Assembly: GCF_963378105.1 (NCBI RefSeq)
Contig: NZ_OY726398.1
Span: 2,604,001-2,668,000 of the forward strand
DNA from: Mycolicibacter sp. MU0102
GTDB taxonomy: Bacteria; Actinomycetota; Actinomycetes; Mycobacteriales; Mycobacteriaceae
DNA length: 64,000 nucleotides
Direction: 5' to 3'
How positions within the stretch are numbered: the first letter of the stretch is position 1; every line of letters begins with the position of its first letter. Under the pieces are notes generated by a model. It ran no database searches. It saw only the letters and a list, made by a program, of their open reading frames with translations, and was not told where the DNA came from. Positions 32,549 to 40,732 of the stretch are shown here, in pieces. A program made the translations under genes and the position numbers.

Positions 32549-34618
32549 CTATCCCTGTTCCGTCGACTGGGCGGTTACCCGCGTGCGCGCTTTGGCTCCG
32601 GACTTGCCGCCGGTTGCGCCTCCTGATTTGGCGACCGCCCGCCGCTCCCGTGCGACCTGCTGAACCGCGCCGAGGCCGTTGTAGGACGGCTTGGCCAGCG
32701 TCGGCGACTTGGACGCCAGGTAGACCAGTGGCCAGGTCACCAGGAACACCACCACCAGGTCCAGGATCGTGGTCAGCCCCAGGGTGAACGCGAAGCCCTT
32801 CACCTGGCCGACCGCCAGGAAGTAGAGCACCGCCGCCGCCAGGAAGGTGACCGCGTTGCCGGACACGATTGTCTTGCGTGCGCGCGTCCACCCGCGTGGC
32901 ACCGCCGAGCGGAACGATCGGCCCTCGCGGATCTCGTCCTTGATGCGCTCGAAGAACACCACGAAAGAGTCTGCGGTGGTGCCGATACCGATGATCAGAC
33001 CGGCGATACCGGCCAGGTCGAGCGTGTAGTTGATGTAGCGGCCCAGCAATATCAGGATCGCGTACACCATGGCCCCCGCCACCACCAGCGAGAGCGCAGT
33101 CAGCACGCCGAGTACGCGGTAGTAGAGCAGCGAGTAGATCAGCACTAGGGCCAGACCGATCGCACCGGCGATCAGGCCCGCCTTCAACGAGGTCATTCCC
33201 AGTGTGGCCGAGACGGTTTCGGCTTCGGAGGCCTCAAACGACAGCGGCAGCGACCCGTACTTCAAGACGTTGGCCAGCTGACGCGCGCCATCCTGGGTGA
33301 ATCCCGGCGAGCCCCCCGTGATCTGGGTGCGGCCACCGGGGATGGCCTCCTGGATCTGCGGCGCGCTGACCACCTGCGAGTCCAATGTGAAGGCCGTCTG
33401 GGTGCCGATGTGGGCCGCGGTGAAGTCGGCCCAGGTGTCGGCTGCCGCACTCTTGAACTGCACCTGGACGATGTTGGCGCCGCTGCGCTGATCCATACCG
33501 GAGCTGGCATCGGCGATCTGGTCACCGCTGATGATCGACGGCGCCAGCAGGTATGCGGTCTGGTGGTCCTGCGAGCAGGTCACCAACGGCAGGTCCGGGT
33601 CATCGTTGCCGGCAAGGATGTCTTCCTTGTCGCACCGGCCGGCCTGGATCTGCAGGGCCAAGGCCTGCACAACCTTGTTGTCGCTCTGCCGCAACCGCTT
33701 CTCGGCGGCGATACGGGCCGCCAGTCCCTGGGCCTGATCACCCTGGCCGGGCAGACCCGGCATACCGGGAAGCCCAGGCAAGGCGGGCATTTGCGCACCG
33801 GGAACCGCCGGCGACTCGGGTGCCGTGGGCGCCGGAACGGTCGAGGTGCTGGGCGTGGCAGTCTCGCTGGTGCTTTCGGAGCCGGGACTCGAAGACGTGG
33901 TCCCCGGCGTCGGGGTCGGCTCCTGCGGGAAAGGCCGCGGCTGGGCCGGCGGCGTCAGCGGCTGCTGCGGAAGCGACGCGCCGTTCCCGCCGCCGAACAG
34001 GCCTTGCCCGCCCGCGCCGAAGCCCGGGGGCAGCCCAGGCGCTCCACCGCCGGCGCCCGGAGGCAGACCGGGAACACCGCCGCCACCGAGACCCGGAGGC
34101 AGACCGGGAACACCACCACCGCCGAGACCGGGAGGCAGACCGGGAACACCACCACCGGCGCCGGGCGGCAAGCCCGGGACGCCGGGCATACCGCCACCGC
34201 CGAGGCCGGGCATCCGGCCGGCTGCCTGAGCTTCCTGCACCGAGACACCGTTGATCACCGGCCGGATGTAGAGCCGGGCCGTCTGGCCGAGGGTGCGGGC
34301 CTCATTGCCGTCGCTGCCCGGCACCGTGATGACCAGGTTGTTGCCGTCGATGATGACCTCAGAGCCCGACACACCGAGTCCGTTGACCCGGGCGCTGATG
34401 ATCTGTTGCGCCTGGTTGAGCGCGTCACGGGTCGGCGTGGAGCCGTCCGGGGTGCGCGCGGTGAGCGTCACGCGGGTGCCGCCCTGCAGGTCGATACCGA
34501 GTTTAGGTTCGGCCAGCTTGTTTCCGGTCAGGAATACCAGCAGGTAGACACCGATGAGCAATGCCAGGAACACCGCCAGGTTGCGGGCAGGGTGCACCGG
34601 CGCCGAAGGCGATGCCAC
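32549..34618 (-). CDS. secD: Protein translocase subunit SecD with expanded Pro/Gly repeat insert
   Basis: SecD of 689 residues, more than 100 longer than I recall for the M. tuberculosis protein. TM1 is near residues 13-30, followed by PKLGIDLQGGTRVTLTA (conserved D/GG motif), then the P1 head. C-terminal helices carry AGLIIGIGTTADSFVVFFER and SGNAVTFLAAAVLYFL. The extra length is a low-complexity insert of about 180 residues (roughly 140-320) in the periplasmic head. It contains five PGLPPG-type repeats and a Ser/Thr/Pro stretch. GTG 34618 is chosen because AAGGAG precedes it and the start matches the family; an ATG at 34648 is in frame. Operon with secF. Confidence 0.95.
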   Translation of the reverse strand: MASPSAPVHPARNLAVFLALLIGVYLLVFLTGNKLAEPKLGIDLQGGTRVTLTARTPDGSTPTRDALNQAQQIISARVNGLGVSGSEVIIDGNNLVITVPGSDGNEARTLGQTARLYIRPVINGVSVQEAQAAGRMPGLGGGGMPGVPGLPPGAGGGVPGLPPGLGGGGVPGLPPGLGGGGVPGLPPGAGGGAPGLPPGFGAGGQGLFGGGNGASLPQQPLTPPAQPRPFPQEPTPTPGTTSSSPGSESTSETATPSTSTVPAPTAPESPAVPGAQMPALPGLPGMPGLPGQGDQAQGLAARIAAEKRLRQSDNKVVQALALQIQAGRCDKEDILAGNDDPDLPLVTCSQDHQTAYLLAPSIISGDQIADASSGMDQRSGANIVQVQFKSAAADTWADFTAAHIGTQTAFTLDSQVVSAPQIQEAIPGGRTQITGGSPGFTQDGARQLANVLKYGSLPLSFEASEAETVSATLGMTSLKAGLIAGAIGLALVLIYSLLYYRVLGVLTALSLVVAGAMVYAILILLGRYINYTLDLAGIAGLIIGIGTTADSFVVFFERIKDEIREGRSFRSAVPRGWTRARKTIVSGNAVTFLAAAVLYFLAVGQVKGFAFTLGLTTILDLVVVFLVTWPLVYLASKSPTLAKPSYNGLGAVQQVARERRAVAKSGGATGGKSGAKARTRVTAQSTEQG
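34020..34186. repeat. 36-bp tandem minisatellite inside secD
   Basis: About five tandem copies of a 33-36-bp unit encode (V/A)PGLPPG(L/A/F)GGGG. The central copies are exactly 36 bp apart (GGCAGACCGGGAAC at 34062, 34098 and 34134). All units keep the reading frame. Such a tract is prone to copy-number change. Confidence 0.85.
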
Positions 34619-34835
34619 GTTGTTGAGTCTCCTTCGCTCATTGCGCAATGCGCTCTCGTGATCGTCGGGGCTGGCCCATGCTCGGGCCGCCCGCAGCGAT
34701 CAGTACCACTGCACCCGCAAAAGGGTACGTGCCCGGCTGGCCGGGATGATCGTTGGGCGGACGTTCCGCGCGTCGGGCGTGTCAGCCGGCCAGCCGGATG
34801 GCGGCGACCTGCCACACCCGAGTGGCGGAGAGCTG

Positions 34836-35144
34836 TTAGGCGCCCTCGATGGCCTCTTCGACTGCGGCCTCGGCCGTCAACTCCTCCGGCTCGATCTTGT
34901 CGCGCACGGCCAGCTTCATCCAGGTGGTCACCACACCCGGCGCGATCTCCAGGTCGACGTCGTCGTCGGTGATGCGGGTGATGGTGCCCTGCAGCCCCGA
35001 CGTGGTGTGCACCCGGTCGCCCACCTGCAGCGATTCGTGCAGGTCGATGGTGGCCTGCATCGCGCGCTTCTGCCGCCGCGAGGCGAAGAACATAAAGGCG
35101 CCCATGACAAGGAGCAGCGGCAGGAAGGCAACCATGTTTTCCAT
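34836..35144 (-). CDS. yajC: Preprotein translocase subunit YajC
   Basis: A 102-residue single-pass membrane protein of the SecDF-YajC complex. MENMVAFLPLLLVMGAFMFF forms the membrane helix and is followed by the basic ASRRQKRAM stretch. The conserved soluble domain has LQVGDRVHTTSGLQGTITRI and a PGVVTTWMKLAVRDKI end. The C-terminal tail is Glu/Ala-rich. The ATG at 35144 is chosen by family comparison, since upstream in-frame codons would extend into non-conserved sequence. It precedes secD by about 215 bp on the same strand; that gap shows no gene. Confidence 0.93.
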   Translation of the reverse strand: MENMVAFLPLLLVMGAFMFFASRRQKRAMQATIDLHESLQVGDRVHTTSGLQGTITRITDDDVDLEIAPGVVTTWMKLAVRDKIEPEELTAEAAVEEAIEGA

Positions 35145-35326
35145 GACGACAACCGATCTTTCGACTTGTTCGAATGATTCTTTGGCACCGGACCACCTGA
35201 GGCGTGGCGGGCCACTGTGATGACAACAGTGTGCCACTGTGTCCGGCGACCGCGCGTCGGTACCGCCGTCCACCCCCTAGGCTGTCGGTGACAGGGGGGT
35301 CAGGATTCTTGAGGGAAGGTTGGCCG

Positions 35327-35647
35327 ATGAAAAACTTTGCGTGTGGTCTGGCGACCGCAGTTGCCCTGGCAGCGGCTCCCCTGGCGCTGGGAGCGATCGC
35401 CATGCCCGCCATCGGATCGGCAGAGCCGCTGGCCTGCCCGGGCGGTCAGTACTGGGAGCCCAGCACCAACTCCTGCATGCCGCTCGGACAGGGCCCGACC
35501 CCGCTGGCCTGCCCGGGCGGTCAGTACTGGGAGCCCAGCACCAATACCTGCATGCCGCTCGGACAGGGCCCGACCCCGCTGGACTGCCCGCCCGGTGAAT
35601 ATTGGCAGCCCTTCGGGAACGCATGCCGGCCACTCGGCCAGATCTAA
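35327..35647 (+). CDS. Small secreted protein with three Cys-containing 25-residue repeats
   Basis: I do not recognise a named family. The 106-residue product has a signal peptide (about residues 1-32: MKNFACGLATAVALAAAPLA, cleavage near GSA-EP). The mature chain is almost wholly three tandem 25-residue repeats of the form CPGGQYWEPSTNSCMPLGQG. Each has two cysteines about 13 residues apart that could form a small disulfide loop. The third copy has diverged (CPPGEYWQPFGNACRPLGQ). AGGGAAGG lies upstream of the ATG. It is divergent from yajC and 33 bp ahead of gabT on the same strand. A surface or secreted role is likely; the function is unknown. Confidence 0.8.
   Translation: MKNFACGLATAVALAAAPLALGAIAMPAIGSAEPLACPGGQYWEPSTNSCMPLGQGPTPLACPGGQYWEPSTNTCMPLGQGPTPLDCPPGEYWQPFGNACRPLGQI
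35429..35644 (+). repeat. Three 75-bp tandem repeats in the secreted Cys-repeat gene
   Basis: Units start at 35429, 35504 and 35579. The first two differ at only a couple of positions (AACTCC versus AATACC region); the third is degenerate and slightly shortened. The near-identity of copies 1 and 2 points to recent duplication. Confidence 0.9.
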
Positions 35648-35680
35648 GCCGCGGAAAGCACCGCTAAGGAGGCCCGCCCC

Positions 35681-37036
35681 ATGTCAGTGCCGCCGCTGCT
35701 GCAGAGCCGACACCTGGCCACCGAGATCCCCGGGCCCGGCTCGGTGCAGCTGGCGCGCCGGCGAGCGAAGGCCGTGCCACGTGGGGTGGGCAGCACGCTG
35801 CCGGTGTACGCGCTGCGGGCCGGCGGCGGCATCGTGGAAGACGTCGACGGCAACCGGCTGATCGACCTGGGCTCGGGCATCGCGGTGACCACGGTGGGCA
35901 ACGCCGCGCCTCGCGTGGTGGAAGCGGTACAGCAGCAGGTGGCCGAGTTCACCCACACCTGTTTCATGGTGACGCCCTACGAGGGGTATGTGGCCGTAGC
36001 CGAAGCCCTGAACCGGATCACTCCGGGTGAATTCGAGAAGCGTTCCGTGCTGCTCAACTCCGGCGCCGAAGCGTTGGAGAACGCCGTCAAGATCGCCCGG
36101 TCCTACACCCGCAAGACCGCGGTGGCGGCGTTCGACCACGGCTACCACGGCCGCACCAACCTGACGATGGCGTTGACCGCCAAGTCGATGCCGTACAAGA
36201 GCGGATTCGGTCCGTTCGCACCCGACATCTACCGCGCACCGGCGTCCTATCCCTACCGCGATGGGCTGGTCGACAAAGAGCTGGGCAGCGACGGGGAACG
36301 GGCCGCCGAGCGGGCCATCGGCGTCCTGGAGAACCAGATCGGCGCCCACAACCTGGCTGCGCTGGTCATCGAACCGATCCAAGGCGAGGGCGGCTTCATC
36401 GTCCCGGCTCCGGGTTTTCTGCCGGCGCTGCTGGCCTGGTGCCGCGATAACGACGTGGTGTTCATCGCCGACGAGGTGCAGACGGGTTTCGCCCGCACCG
36501 GGGCGATGTTCGCCTGTGATCATGAAGGCCCGGCAGGGCTGGCACCGGATCTGATCTGTACCGCCAAAGGAATCGGCGGGGGCCTGCCGTTGGCGGCCGT
36601 CACCGGCCGGGCCGACATCATGGACGCCCCGCACGTGAGCGGGCTGGGCGGCACCTTCGGCGGCAACCCGGTGGCCTGCGCCGCAGCGCTGGGAGCGTTG
36701 GCCGCCGTCGAGGCCGACGATCTGGTGGGCCGGGCCCGGCAGATGGAGCGGCTGATCTTCGAACGGCTTGGCCGGTTGCAGGCCGACGACGATCGGATCG
36801 GCGATGTCCGCGGCCGCGGCGCCATGATCGCCGTCGAGTTGGTGCAGCCGGACACAAGCGCACCGGACCCGACCCTGACCGCCGCACTGGCGGCAGCGTG
36901 TCATCAGGCGGGTGTGATCGTGTTGACCTGTGGAACCTTCGGCAATGTGGTGCGGCTGTTGCCGCCGTTGACCATCAGCGACGCCCTGCTGTCGGAGGGT
37001 TTGGACGTGCTGGCCGCCGAGCTGGCCAAGCTCTAG
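35681..37036 (+). CDS. gabT: 4-aminobutyrate (GABA) aminotransferase
   Basis: PLP-dependent class III aminotransferase that converts 4-aminobutyrate and 2-oxoglutarate to succinate semialdehyde and glutamate; 451 residues, normal length. VLLNSGAEALENAVKIARSY, AFDHGYHGRTNLTMALTAK, the PLP-phosphate region VFIADEVQTGFARTG and the Schiff-base Lys in LICTAKGIGGGLPLAAVTG are visible, as is GTFGGNPVACAAAL. Backbone gene (Rv2589 position). It converges with ruvB, only 6 bp between stops. fadD9 and PE_PGRS44, which follow gabT in M. tuberculosis, are absent. Confidence 0.94.
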   Translation: MSVPPLLQSRHLATEIPGPGSVQLARRRAKAVPRGVGSTLPVYALRAGGGIVEDVDGNRLIDLGSGIAVTTVGNAAPRVVEAVQQQVAEFTHTCFMVTPYEGYVAVAEALNRITPGEFEKRSVLLNSGAEALENAVKIARSYTRKTAVAAFDHGYHGRTNLTMALTAKSMPYKSGFGPFAPDIYRAPASYPYRDGLVDKELGSDGERAAERAIGVLENQIGAHNLAALVIEPIQGEGGFIVPAPGFLPALLAWCRDNDVVFIADEVQTGFARTGAMFACDHEGPAGLAPDLICTAKGIGGGLPLAAVTGRADIMDAPHVSGLGGTFGGNPVACAAALGALAAVEADDLVGRARQMERLIFERLGRLQADDDRIGDVRGRGAMIAVELVQPDTSAPDPTLTAALAAACHQAGVIVLTCGTFGNVVRLLPPLTISDALLSEGLDVLAAELAKL

Positions 37037-37042
37037 TCCGAC

Positions 37043-38095
37043 CTACTCGAACAACCCCTGTTGCCCCAGTCCCCCGGCGCCAGGCGGGGGCACCATGCCC
37101 AGATGCGTCCATGCTGCCGGAGTCGCGACGCGACCCCGCGGGGTACGCGCGACCATCCCGGCACGCACCAGGAACGGCTCGCAGACCTCTTCGACGGTGG
37201 CAGCTTCCTCCCCCACGGCAACCGCCAGGGTGGAGACCCCGACCGGCCCACCGCCGAAGCTTCGGGTCAGTGCGGACAGCACCGCGCGGTCCAGCCGGTC
37301 CAGGCCCAATTCGTCGACGTCGTAGACCGCCAGCGCGGCTTTGGCCACGTCGCGGGTGATCACCCCGTCGGCGCGCACCTCGGCGTAGTCACGTACCCGG
37401 CGCAGCAGCCGGTTGGCGATCCGCGGTGTGCCACGGGAGCGCCGCGCGACCTCGGCTGCGGCCTCGGCGCCCAGTTCGATCCGGAGGATCTTCGCCGAGC
37501 GTGCCAGCACGCGCTGCAGTTCGGGCGGCTCGTAGAAATCCATGTGGGCCGTGAACCCGAACCGGTCGCGTAGCGGGCCGGTCAGCGCACCGGATCTGGT
37601 CGTCGCACCGACCAGGGTGAACGGCGCCACCTCCAGCGGAATCGAGGTGGCCCCGGGCCCTTTGCCGACGACAACGTCAACGCGGAAGTCCTCCATCGCC
37701 AGGTACAGCATCTCCTCGGCCGGTCGGGCGATGCGGTGGATCTCGTCGATGAACAGCACGTCGTGTTCGACCAAGTTCGACAGCATCGCGGCGAGATCAC
37801 CGGCACGTTCCAGCGCCGGTCCGGAGGTCACCCGCAACGAGCTGCCCAATTCACTGGCGATGATCATTGCCAGCGACGTCTTGCCTAGCCCGGGCGGTCC
37901 GGACAGCAAGATGTGATCCGGTGTGCCGCCACGGTTCTTGGCGCCCTCGAGCACCAGCTGCAACTGCTCGCGTACCCGCGGCTGGCCGATGAACTCGGCC
38001 AGGCTGCGCGGGCGCAGACCCGCGTCGATGTCGCCCTCGCCGACGGTCAGCGCCGGGGAGACCTCGCGGTCTTCGGGATCGCCGGATTGGCTCAC
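37043..38095 (-). CDS. ruvB: Holliday junction branch-migration helicase RuvB
   Basis: AAA+ motor that, with RuvA, drives branch migration of Holliday junctions; 350 residues. The start of the core, GLRPRSLAEFIGQPRVREQL, is followed by Walker A (LSGPPGLGKTSLAM), Walker B (LFIDEIHRIA), the sensor-1 segment with FTLVGATTRSG, and the C-terminal winged helix (VGVSTLAVAVGEEAATVEEV, LVRAGMVARTPRGR). The start overlaps the ruvA stop by four bases. Last gene of a ruvC-ruvA-ruvB operon under a LexA box. Confidence 0.97.
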   Translation of the reverse strand: MSQSGDPEDREVSPALTVGEGDIDAGLRPRSLAEFIGQPRVREQLQLVLEGAKNRGGTPDHILLSGPPGLGKTSLAMIIASELGSSLRVTSGPALERAGDLAAMLSNLVEHDVLFIDEIHRIARPAEEMLYLAMEDFRVDVVVGKGPGATSIPLEVAPFTLVGATTRSGALTGPLRDRFGFTAHMDFYEPPELQRVLARSAKILRIELGAEAAAEVARRSRGTPRIANRLLRRVRDYAEVRADGVITRDVAKAALAVYDVDELGLDRLDRAVLSALTRSFGGGPVGVSTLAVAVGEEAATVEEVCEPFLVRAGMVARTPRGRVATPAAWTHLGMVPPPGAGGLGQQGLFE

Positions 38096-38682
38096 TTGGT
38101 CTTCCCCAGCCGGCTCAGCGCGGTCCGCAGCACTTCGGAGGTAGTCGCGTCGGGAGCGTCGGCCAGGACCTTATCGGTGGTCTCTTCGGCCTGCTTGGCG
38201 GCAAAGCCGAGCCCGATCAGGGCTTCGATCACCGGAGCGCGCACGGCATGACCGCTGAACACGGCGCCGTCGGACGCGGCCACCGCACCGATCTTGTCGC
38301 GCAGCTCCAGCACCAGCCGCTCGGCACCGCGCTTGCCGATCCCGGGCACCCGGGTCAATGCCGTGACGTCCCCGTCGCCGAGCGCCCGGCGCAGGGTGGC
38401 CGCGTCGTAGACCGCCAGGGTTGCGAGGGCGATCTTGGGTCCAATACCCGAGACCCCGATCAGCGTGAGGAACAGATCGCGTGCATCGCCGTCCGGGAAC
38501 CCGTAGAGCGTCATGGAGTCTTCGCGCACGATCATCGCGGTGATCAGACGGGATTCGCTGCCGCGGCGCAGCGTCGACAGGGTCGCCGGCGTGGCCATCA
38601 GCTTGTAGCCCACCCCGGCCGCCTCGACCACGGCGTGGTCCAGTGCGATGTCGATGACCTCGCCACGTACCGACGCGATCAT
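38092..38682 (-). CDS. ruvA: Holliday junction DNA-binding protein RuvA
   Basis: A 196-residue tetrameric protein that recognises four-way junctions and recruits RuvB. It has an N-terminal OB-fold (MIASVRGEVIDIALDHAVVE), two helix-hairpin-helix motifs (FLTLIGVSGIGPKIALATL; LTRVPGIGKRGAERLVLEL) and a C-terminal RuvB-binding domain (VIEALIGLGFAAKQAEET). It overlaps ruvC and ruvB by four bases each, so the operon is translationally coupled. Confidence 0.97.
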   Translation of the reverse strand: MIASVRGEVIDIALDHAVVEAAGVGYKLMATPATLSTLRRGSESRLITAMIVREDSMTLYGFPDGDARDLFLTLIGVSGIGPKIALATLAVYDAATLRRALGDGDVTALTRVPGIGKRGAERLVLELRDKIGAVAASDGAVFSGHAVRAPVIEALIGLGFAAKQAEETTDKVLADAPDATTSEVLRTALSRLGKTK

Positions 38683-39236
38683 GCTCGGGCCGCCTTGAGC
38701 TTGGCGGCGTACTTGCGTCGCTGCTCGGCGGCCAGCGCCTCGGCGGCGGCCATCCGGGCGATCATCGGGGCCCGCCAGCAGTGACAGATCGCCAGCGCCA
38801 GCGCATCCGCGGCGTCGGCGGGAGTCGGCTTTTGCTGCAGCCCGAGAATTCGGGTGATCATCGTGGTCACCTGCGCCTTGTCAGCCGAACCGTTGCCGGT
38901 CACCGCGGCTTTGACCTCGCTGGGGGTGTGGAAGTGCACGGTGATGCCGCGTCGGGCAGCCTGCAGCGCGATCACCCCGCCGGCCTGCGCGGTGCCCATC
39001 ACCGTGGAAACGTTCTGCTGGGAGAACACCCGCTCGATCGCGATGACGTCGGGGTGGTGAGTGTCGAGCCAGTGCTCGGCGGTGTTACTGATGGTCAGCA
39101 GCCGCTCCGGCAGCGGCTGATCGGCCGGGGTGCGCACCACATCGACATCCAAAGCGGTGACCTGACGGCCCTGCCCGCCTTCGACCACTGACAGCCCGCA
39201 CCGCGTCAGCCCAGGGTCGACGCCCATCACCCGCAT
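38679..39236 (-). CDS. ruvC: Crossover junction endodeoxyribonuclease RuvC
   Basis: Holliday-junction resolvase of 185 residues. The catalytic acids are visible in GVDPGLTRCG (first Asp), VIAIERVFSQ (Glu) and DAADALALAICH (C-terminal Asp pair). The ATG at 39236 is chosen because GAGAGGA precedes it and it gives the standard N-terminus MRVMGVDPGL. The longer open frame would read through the LexA box. First gene of the ruvCAB operon. Confidence 0.97.
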   Translation of the reverse strand: MRVMGVDPGLTRCGLSVVEGGQGRQVTALDVDVVRTPADQPLPERLLTISNTAEHWLDTHHPDVIAIERVFSQQNVSTVMGTAQAGGVIALQAARRGITVHFHTPSEVKAAVTGNGSADKAQVTTMITRILGLQQKPTPADAADALALAICHCWRAPMIARMAAAEALAAEQRRKYAAKLKAARA

Positions 39237-39253
39237 CGGAATCCTCTCCAGTA

Positions 39254-39269
39254 CCGAACAACTGTTCGA
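39254..39269 (-). promoter_or_regulatory. SOS (LexA) box of the ruvCAB operon
   Basis: On the minus strand the site reads TCGAACAGTTGTTCGG. It contains the perfect palindromic core CGAAC-N4-GTTCG of the mycobacterial/Gram-positive LexA consensus. It lies about 18 bp upstream of the ruvC ATG, so the operon should be induced by DNA damage. ruvC of M. tuberculosis is known to be LexA-controlled. Confidence 0.9.
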
Positions 39270-39341
39270 CAGTCTAGTGGGGTCCGACGACACCGATGGG
39301 GCGCGACACGCGGCGTCCACGCGCTCTCCCCGGCCCGGTCA

Positions 39342-40706
39342 TCAGGCGGTGGAGATGCGGCCACTGCGCGCCGCAGCCCGCAGCGCCTCGTAGTCGTGGT
39401 TGTTCTGTTCGGCATACGCCATGGCGAACCGGGTCAGCGCACGGTCGGCGTTATCCCCCTTGCCGAGATAGGCCGCAATCGCGACCCGGTCGCCAGAACG
39501 GCTGTGCGCCCGGGCAAGTGCGTGCCCGCACGCCTGCACGTAGGCGGTAAGAACCTTGGGCCGCATCGACTCGACGTCGGCGGACCCCTTCATGTCCCAC
39601 AGTTGGCGCACGTAGTAGTCGCCGTGGTGACCGTCGGGACCGATCGCGTGCAGCCAGCCCAGCAGGACGTCGCTGGTGGCCTGCATCAGCCGCTGCCCCG
39701 CCACAACGCGCTCCCCAGCGTTGGCGTATCGGCTGCGCTTGAGGTGGGGTTCCAACACTGAGGGGCGAGCCTCCTTGACCTGCATGAGCAGCGGGTCTCC
39801 GCTGCCGACGCCCTCAAACAGCACGATCCACGTTCGGGTTCCGACGCTGCCGACACCGACCACTTTGCGGGCCACCTCCATGTAGCGGTAGCGCCGTGCG
39901 AGCACCCTCCGGTCGTCGGGAAGGCTGGAAACGTAGTCCTTGATCAGCTTCCGCATGTACTTGTTGTAGAGCTGCGCCACACCGTCACTGACCAAGTCAC
40001 CTGCCGGCACGATCAGGGGCGGATCGCTGATCAGTCGCAGGCGCCCGTCTTGCGACCGGGTGAGTTTGTCGACGGCCTGCTGCCGGCCGCGGGACAAGGC
40101 ACCGACTGCGGTACGCCGGATCGCCTTGGCGTAGACCGGCGCTACGGCGGCCAGTAGTTCGGAGTCGATGACCGACTGCGCGTACCACACGTCGAGCTCA
40201 CCGAGCCTGGCCAGTTCGCGCATCTGATTGCGGTAAGCCTCGGCGCAGGCCGATACGACCGATTCCTGCTTGGCAGGGCGCAGTCCCCTGCTGCGGCAGA
40301 GGACTGCGGCACTGGCCACCAACCGTTTGACGTCCCACTCCCACGGTCCGGGCAGCGTCTCATCGAAATCGTTGAGATCGAACATCAGCTGCCGTTCCGG
40401 GGAGGCGAACATCCCGAAGTTCGACAGGTGCGCGTCCCCACACAGCTGCGCCTGTAATCCGGTGTGCGGGTCGGCAGCGAGATCGGAGGCCATGATCACC
40501 GCCGAGCCCCTGAAAAACGCATACGGGGATGCCAACATGCGGGCGTAGCGGATCGGTACCAACTCGGGAACCCGGGACTTGGATTGAGATTCCAGCAGCG
40601 CTACCGGGTCCGCGCGTCGCGACGACGGCTCGTAGTCCCCGAGTGCGGATCGCGGAAGCACCTTCCGCTGGGACCTGCCGTACTCCTGGCGTTCCCTCGC
40701 CGACAC
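39342..40706 (-). CDS. DUF2252 family protein (kinase-like fold)
   Basis: A 454-residue protein of the DUF2252 family. The stretch RYARMLASPYAFFRGSAVIM is typical. LCGDAHLSNFGMF followed by FDLNDFDETLPGP resembles the catalytic HGDxHxxN and metal-binding DxD elements of aminoglycoside-phosphotransferase-like kinases. A phosphotransfer role is therefore possible but unproven for the family. No signal peptide or membrane helix is seen. It is a single gene between ruvC (divergence-free, same strand, about 100 bp apart) and a sulfotransferase. It is not in this place in M. tuberculosis. Confidence 0.85.
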   Translation of the reverse strand: MSARERQEYGRSQRKVLPRSALGDYEPSSRRADPVALLESQSKSRVPELVPIRYARMLASPYAFFRGSAVIMASDLAADPHTGLQAQLCGDAHLSNFGMFASPERQLMFDLNDFDETLPGPWEWDVKRLVASAAVLCRSRGLRPAKQESVVSACAEAYRNQMRELARLGELDVWYAQSVIDSELLAAVAPVYAKAIRRTAVGALSRGRQQAVDKLTRSQDGRLRLISDPPLIVPAGDLVSDGVAQLYNKYMRKLIKDYVSSLPDDRRVLARRYRYMEVARKVVGVGSVGTRTWIVLFEGVGSGDPLLMQVKEARPSVLEPHLKRSRYANAGERVVAGQRLMQATSDVLLGWLHAIGPDGHHGDYYVRQLWDMKGSADVESMRPKVLTAYVQACGHALARAHSRSGDRVAIAAYLGKGDNADRALTRFAMAYAEQNNHDYEALRAAARSGRISTA

Positions 40707-40732
40707 GGCGTCAGTCTAGAGCCGTTGGCCGG

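Noticed and set aside
34020..34186. CRISPR-like array
   Set aside because: Repeats are contiguous, have no spacers and encode an in-frame part of SecD.
33410..34972. 520-codon plus-strand frame with repeats opposite secD
   Set aside because: It is the shadow of the secD minisatellite; it has no start signal and no recognisable domain.
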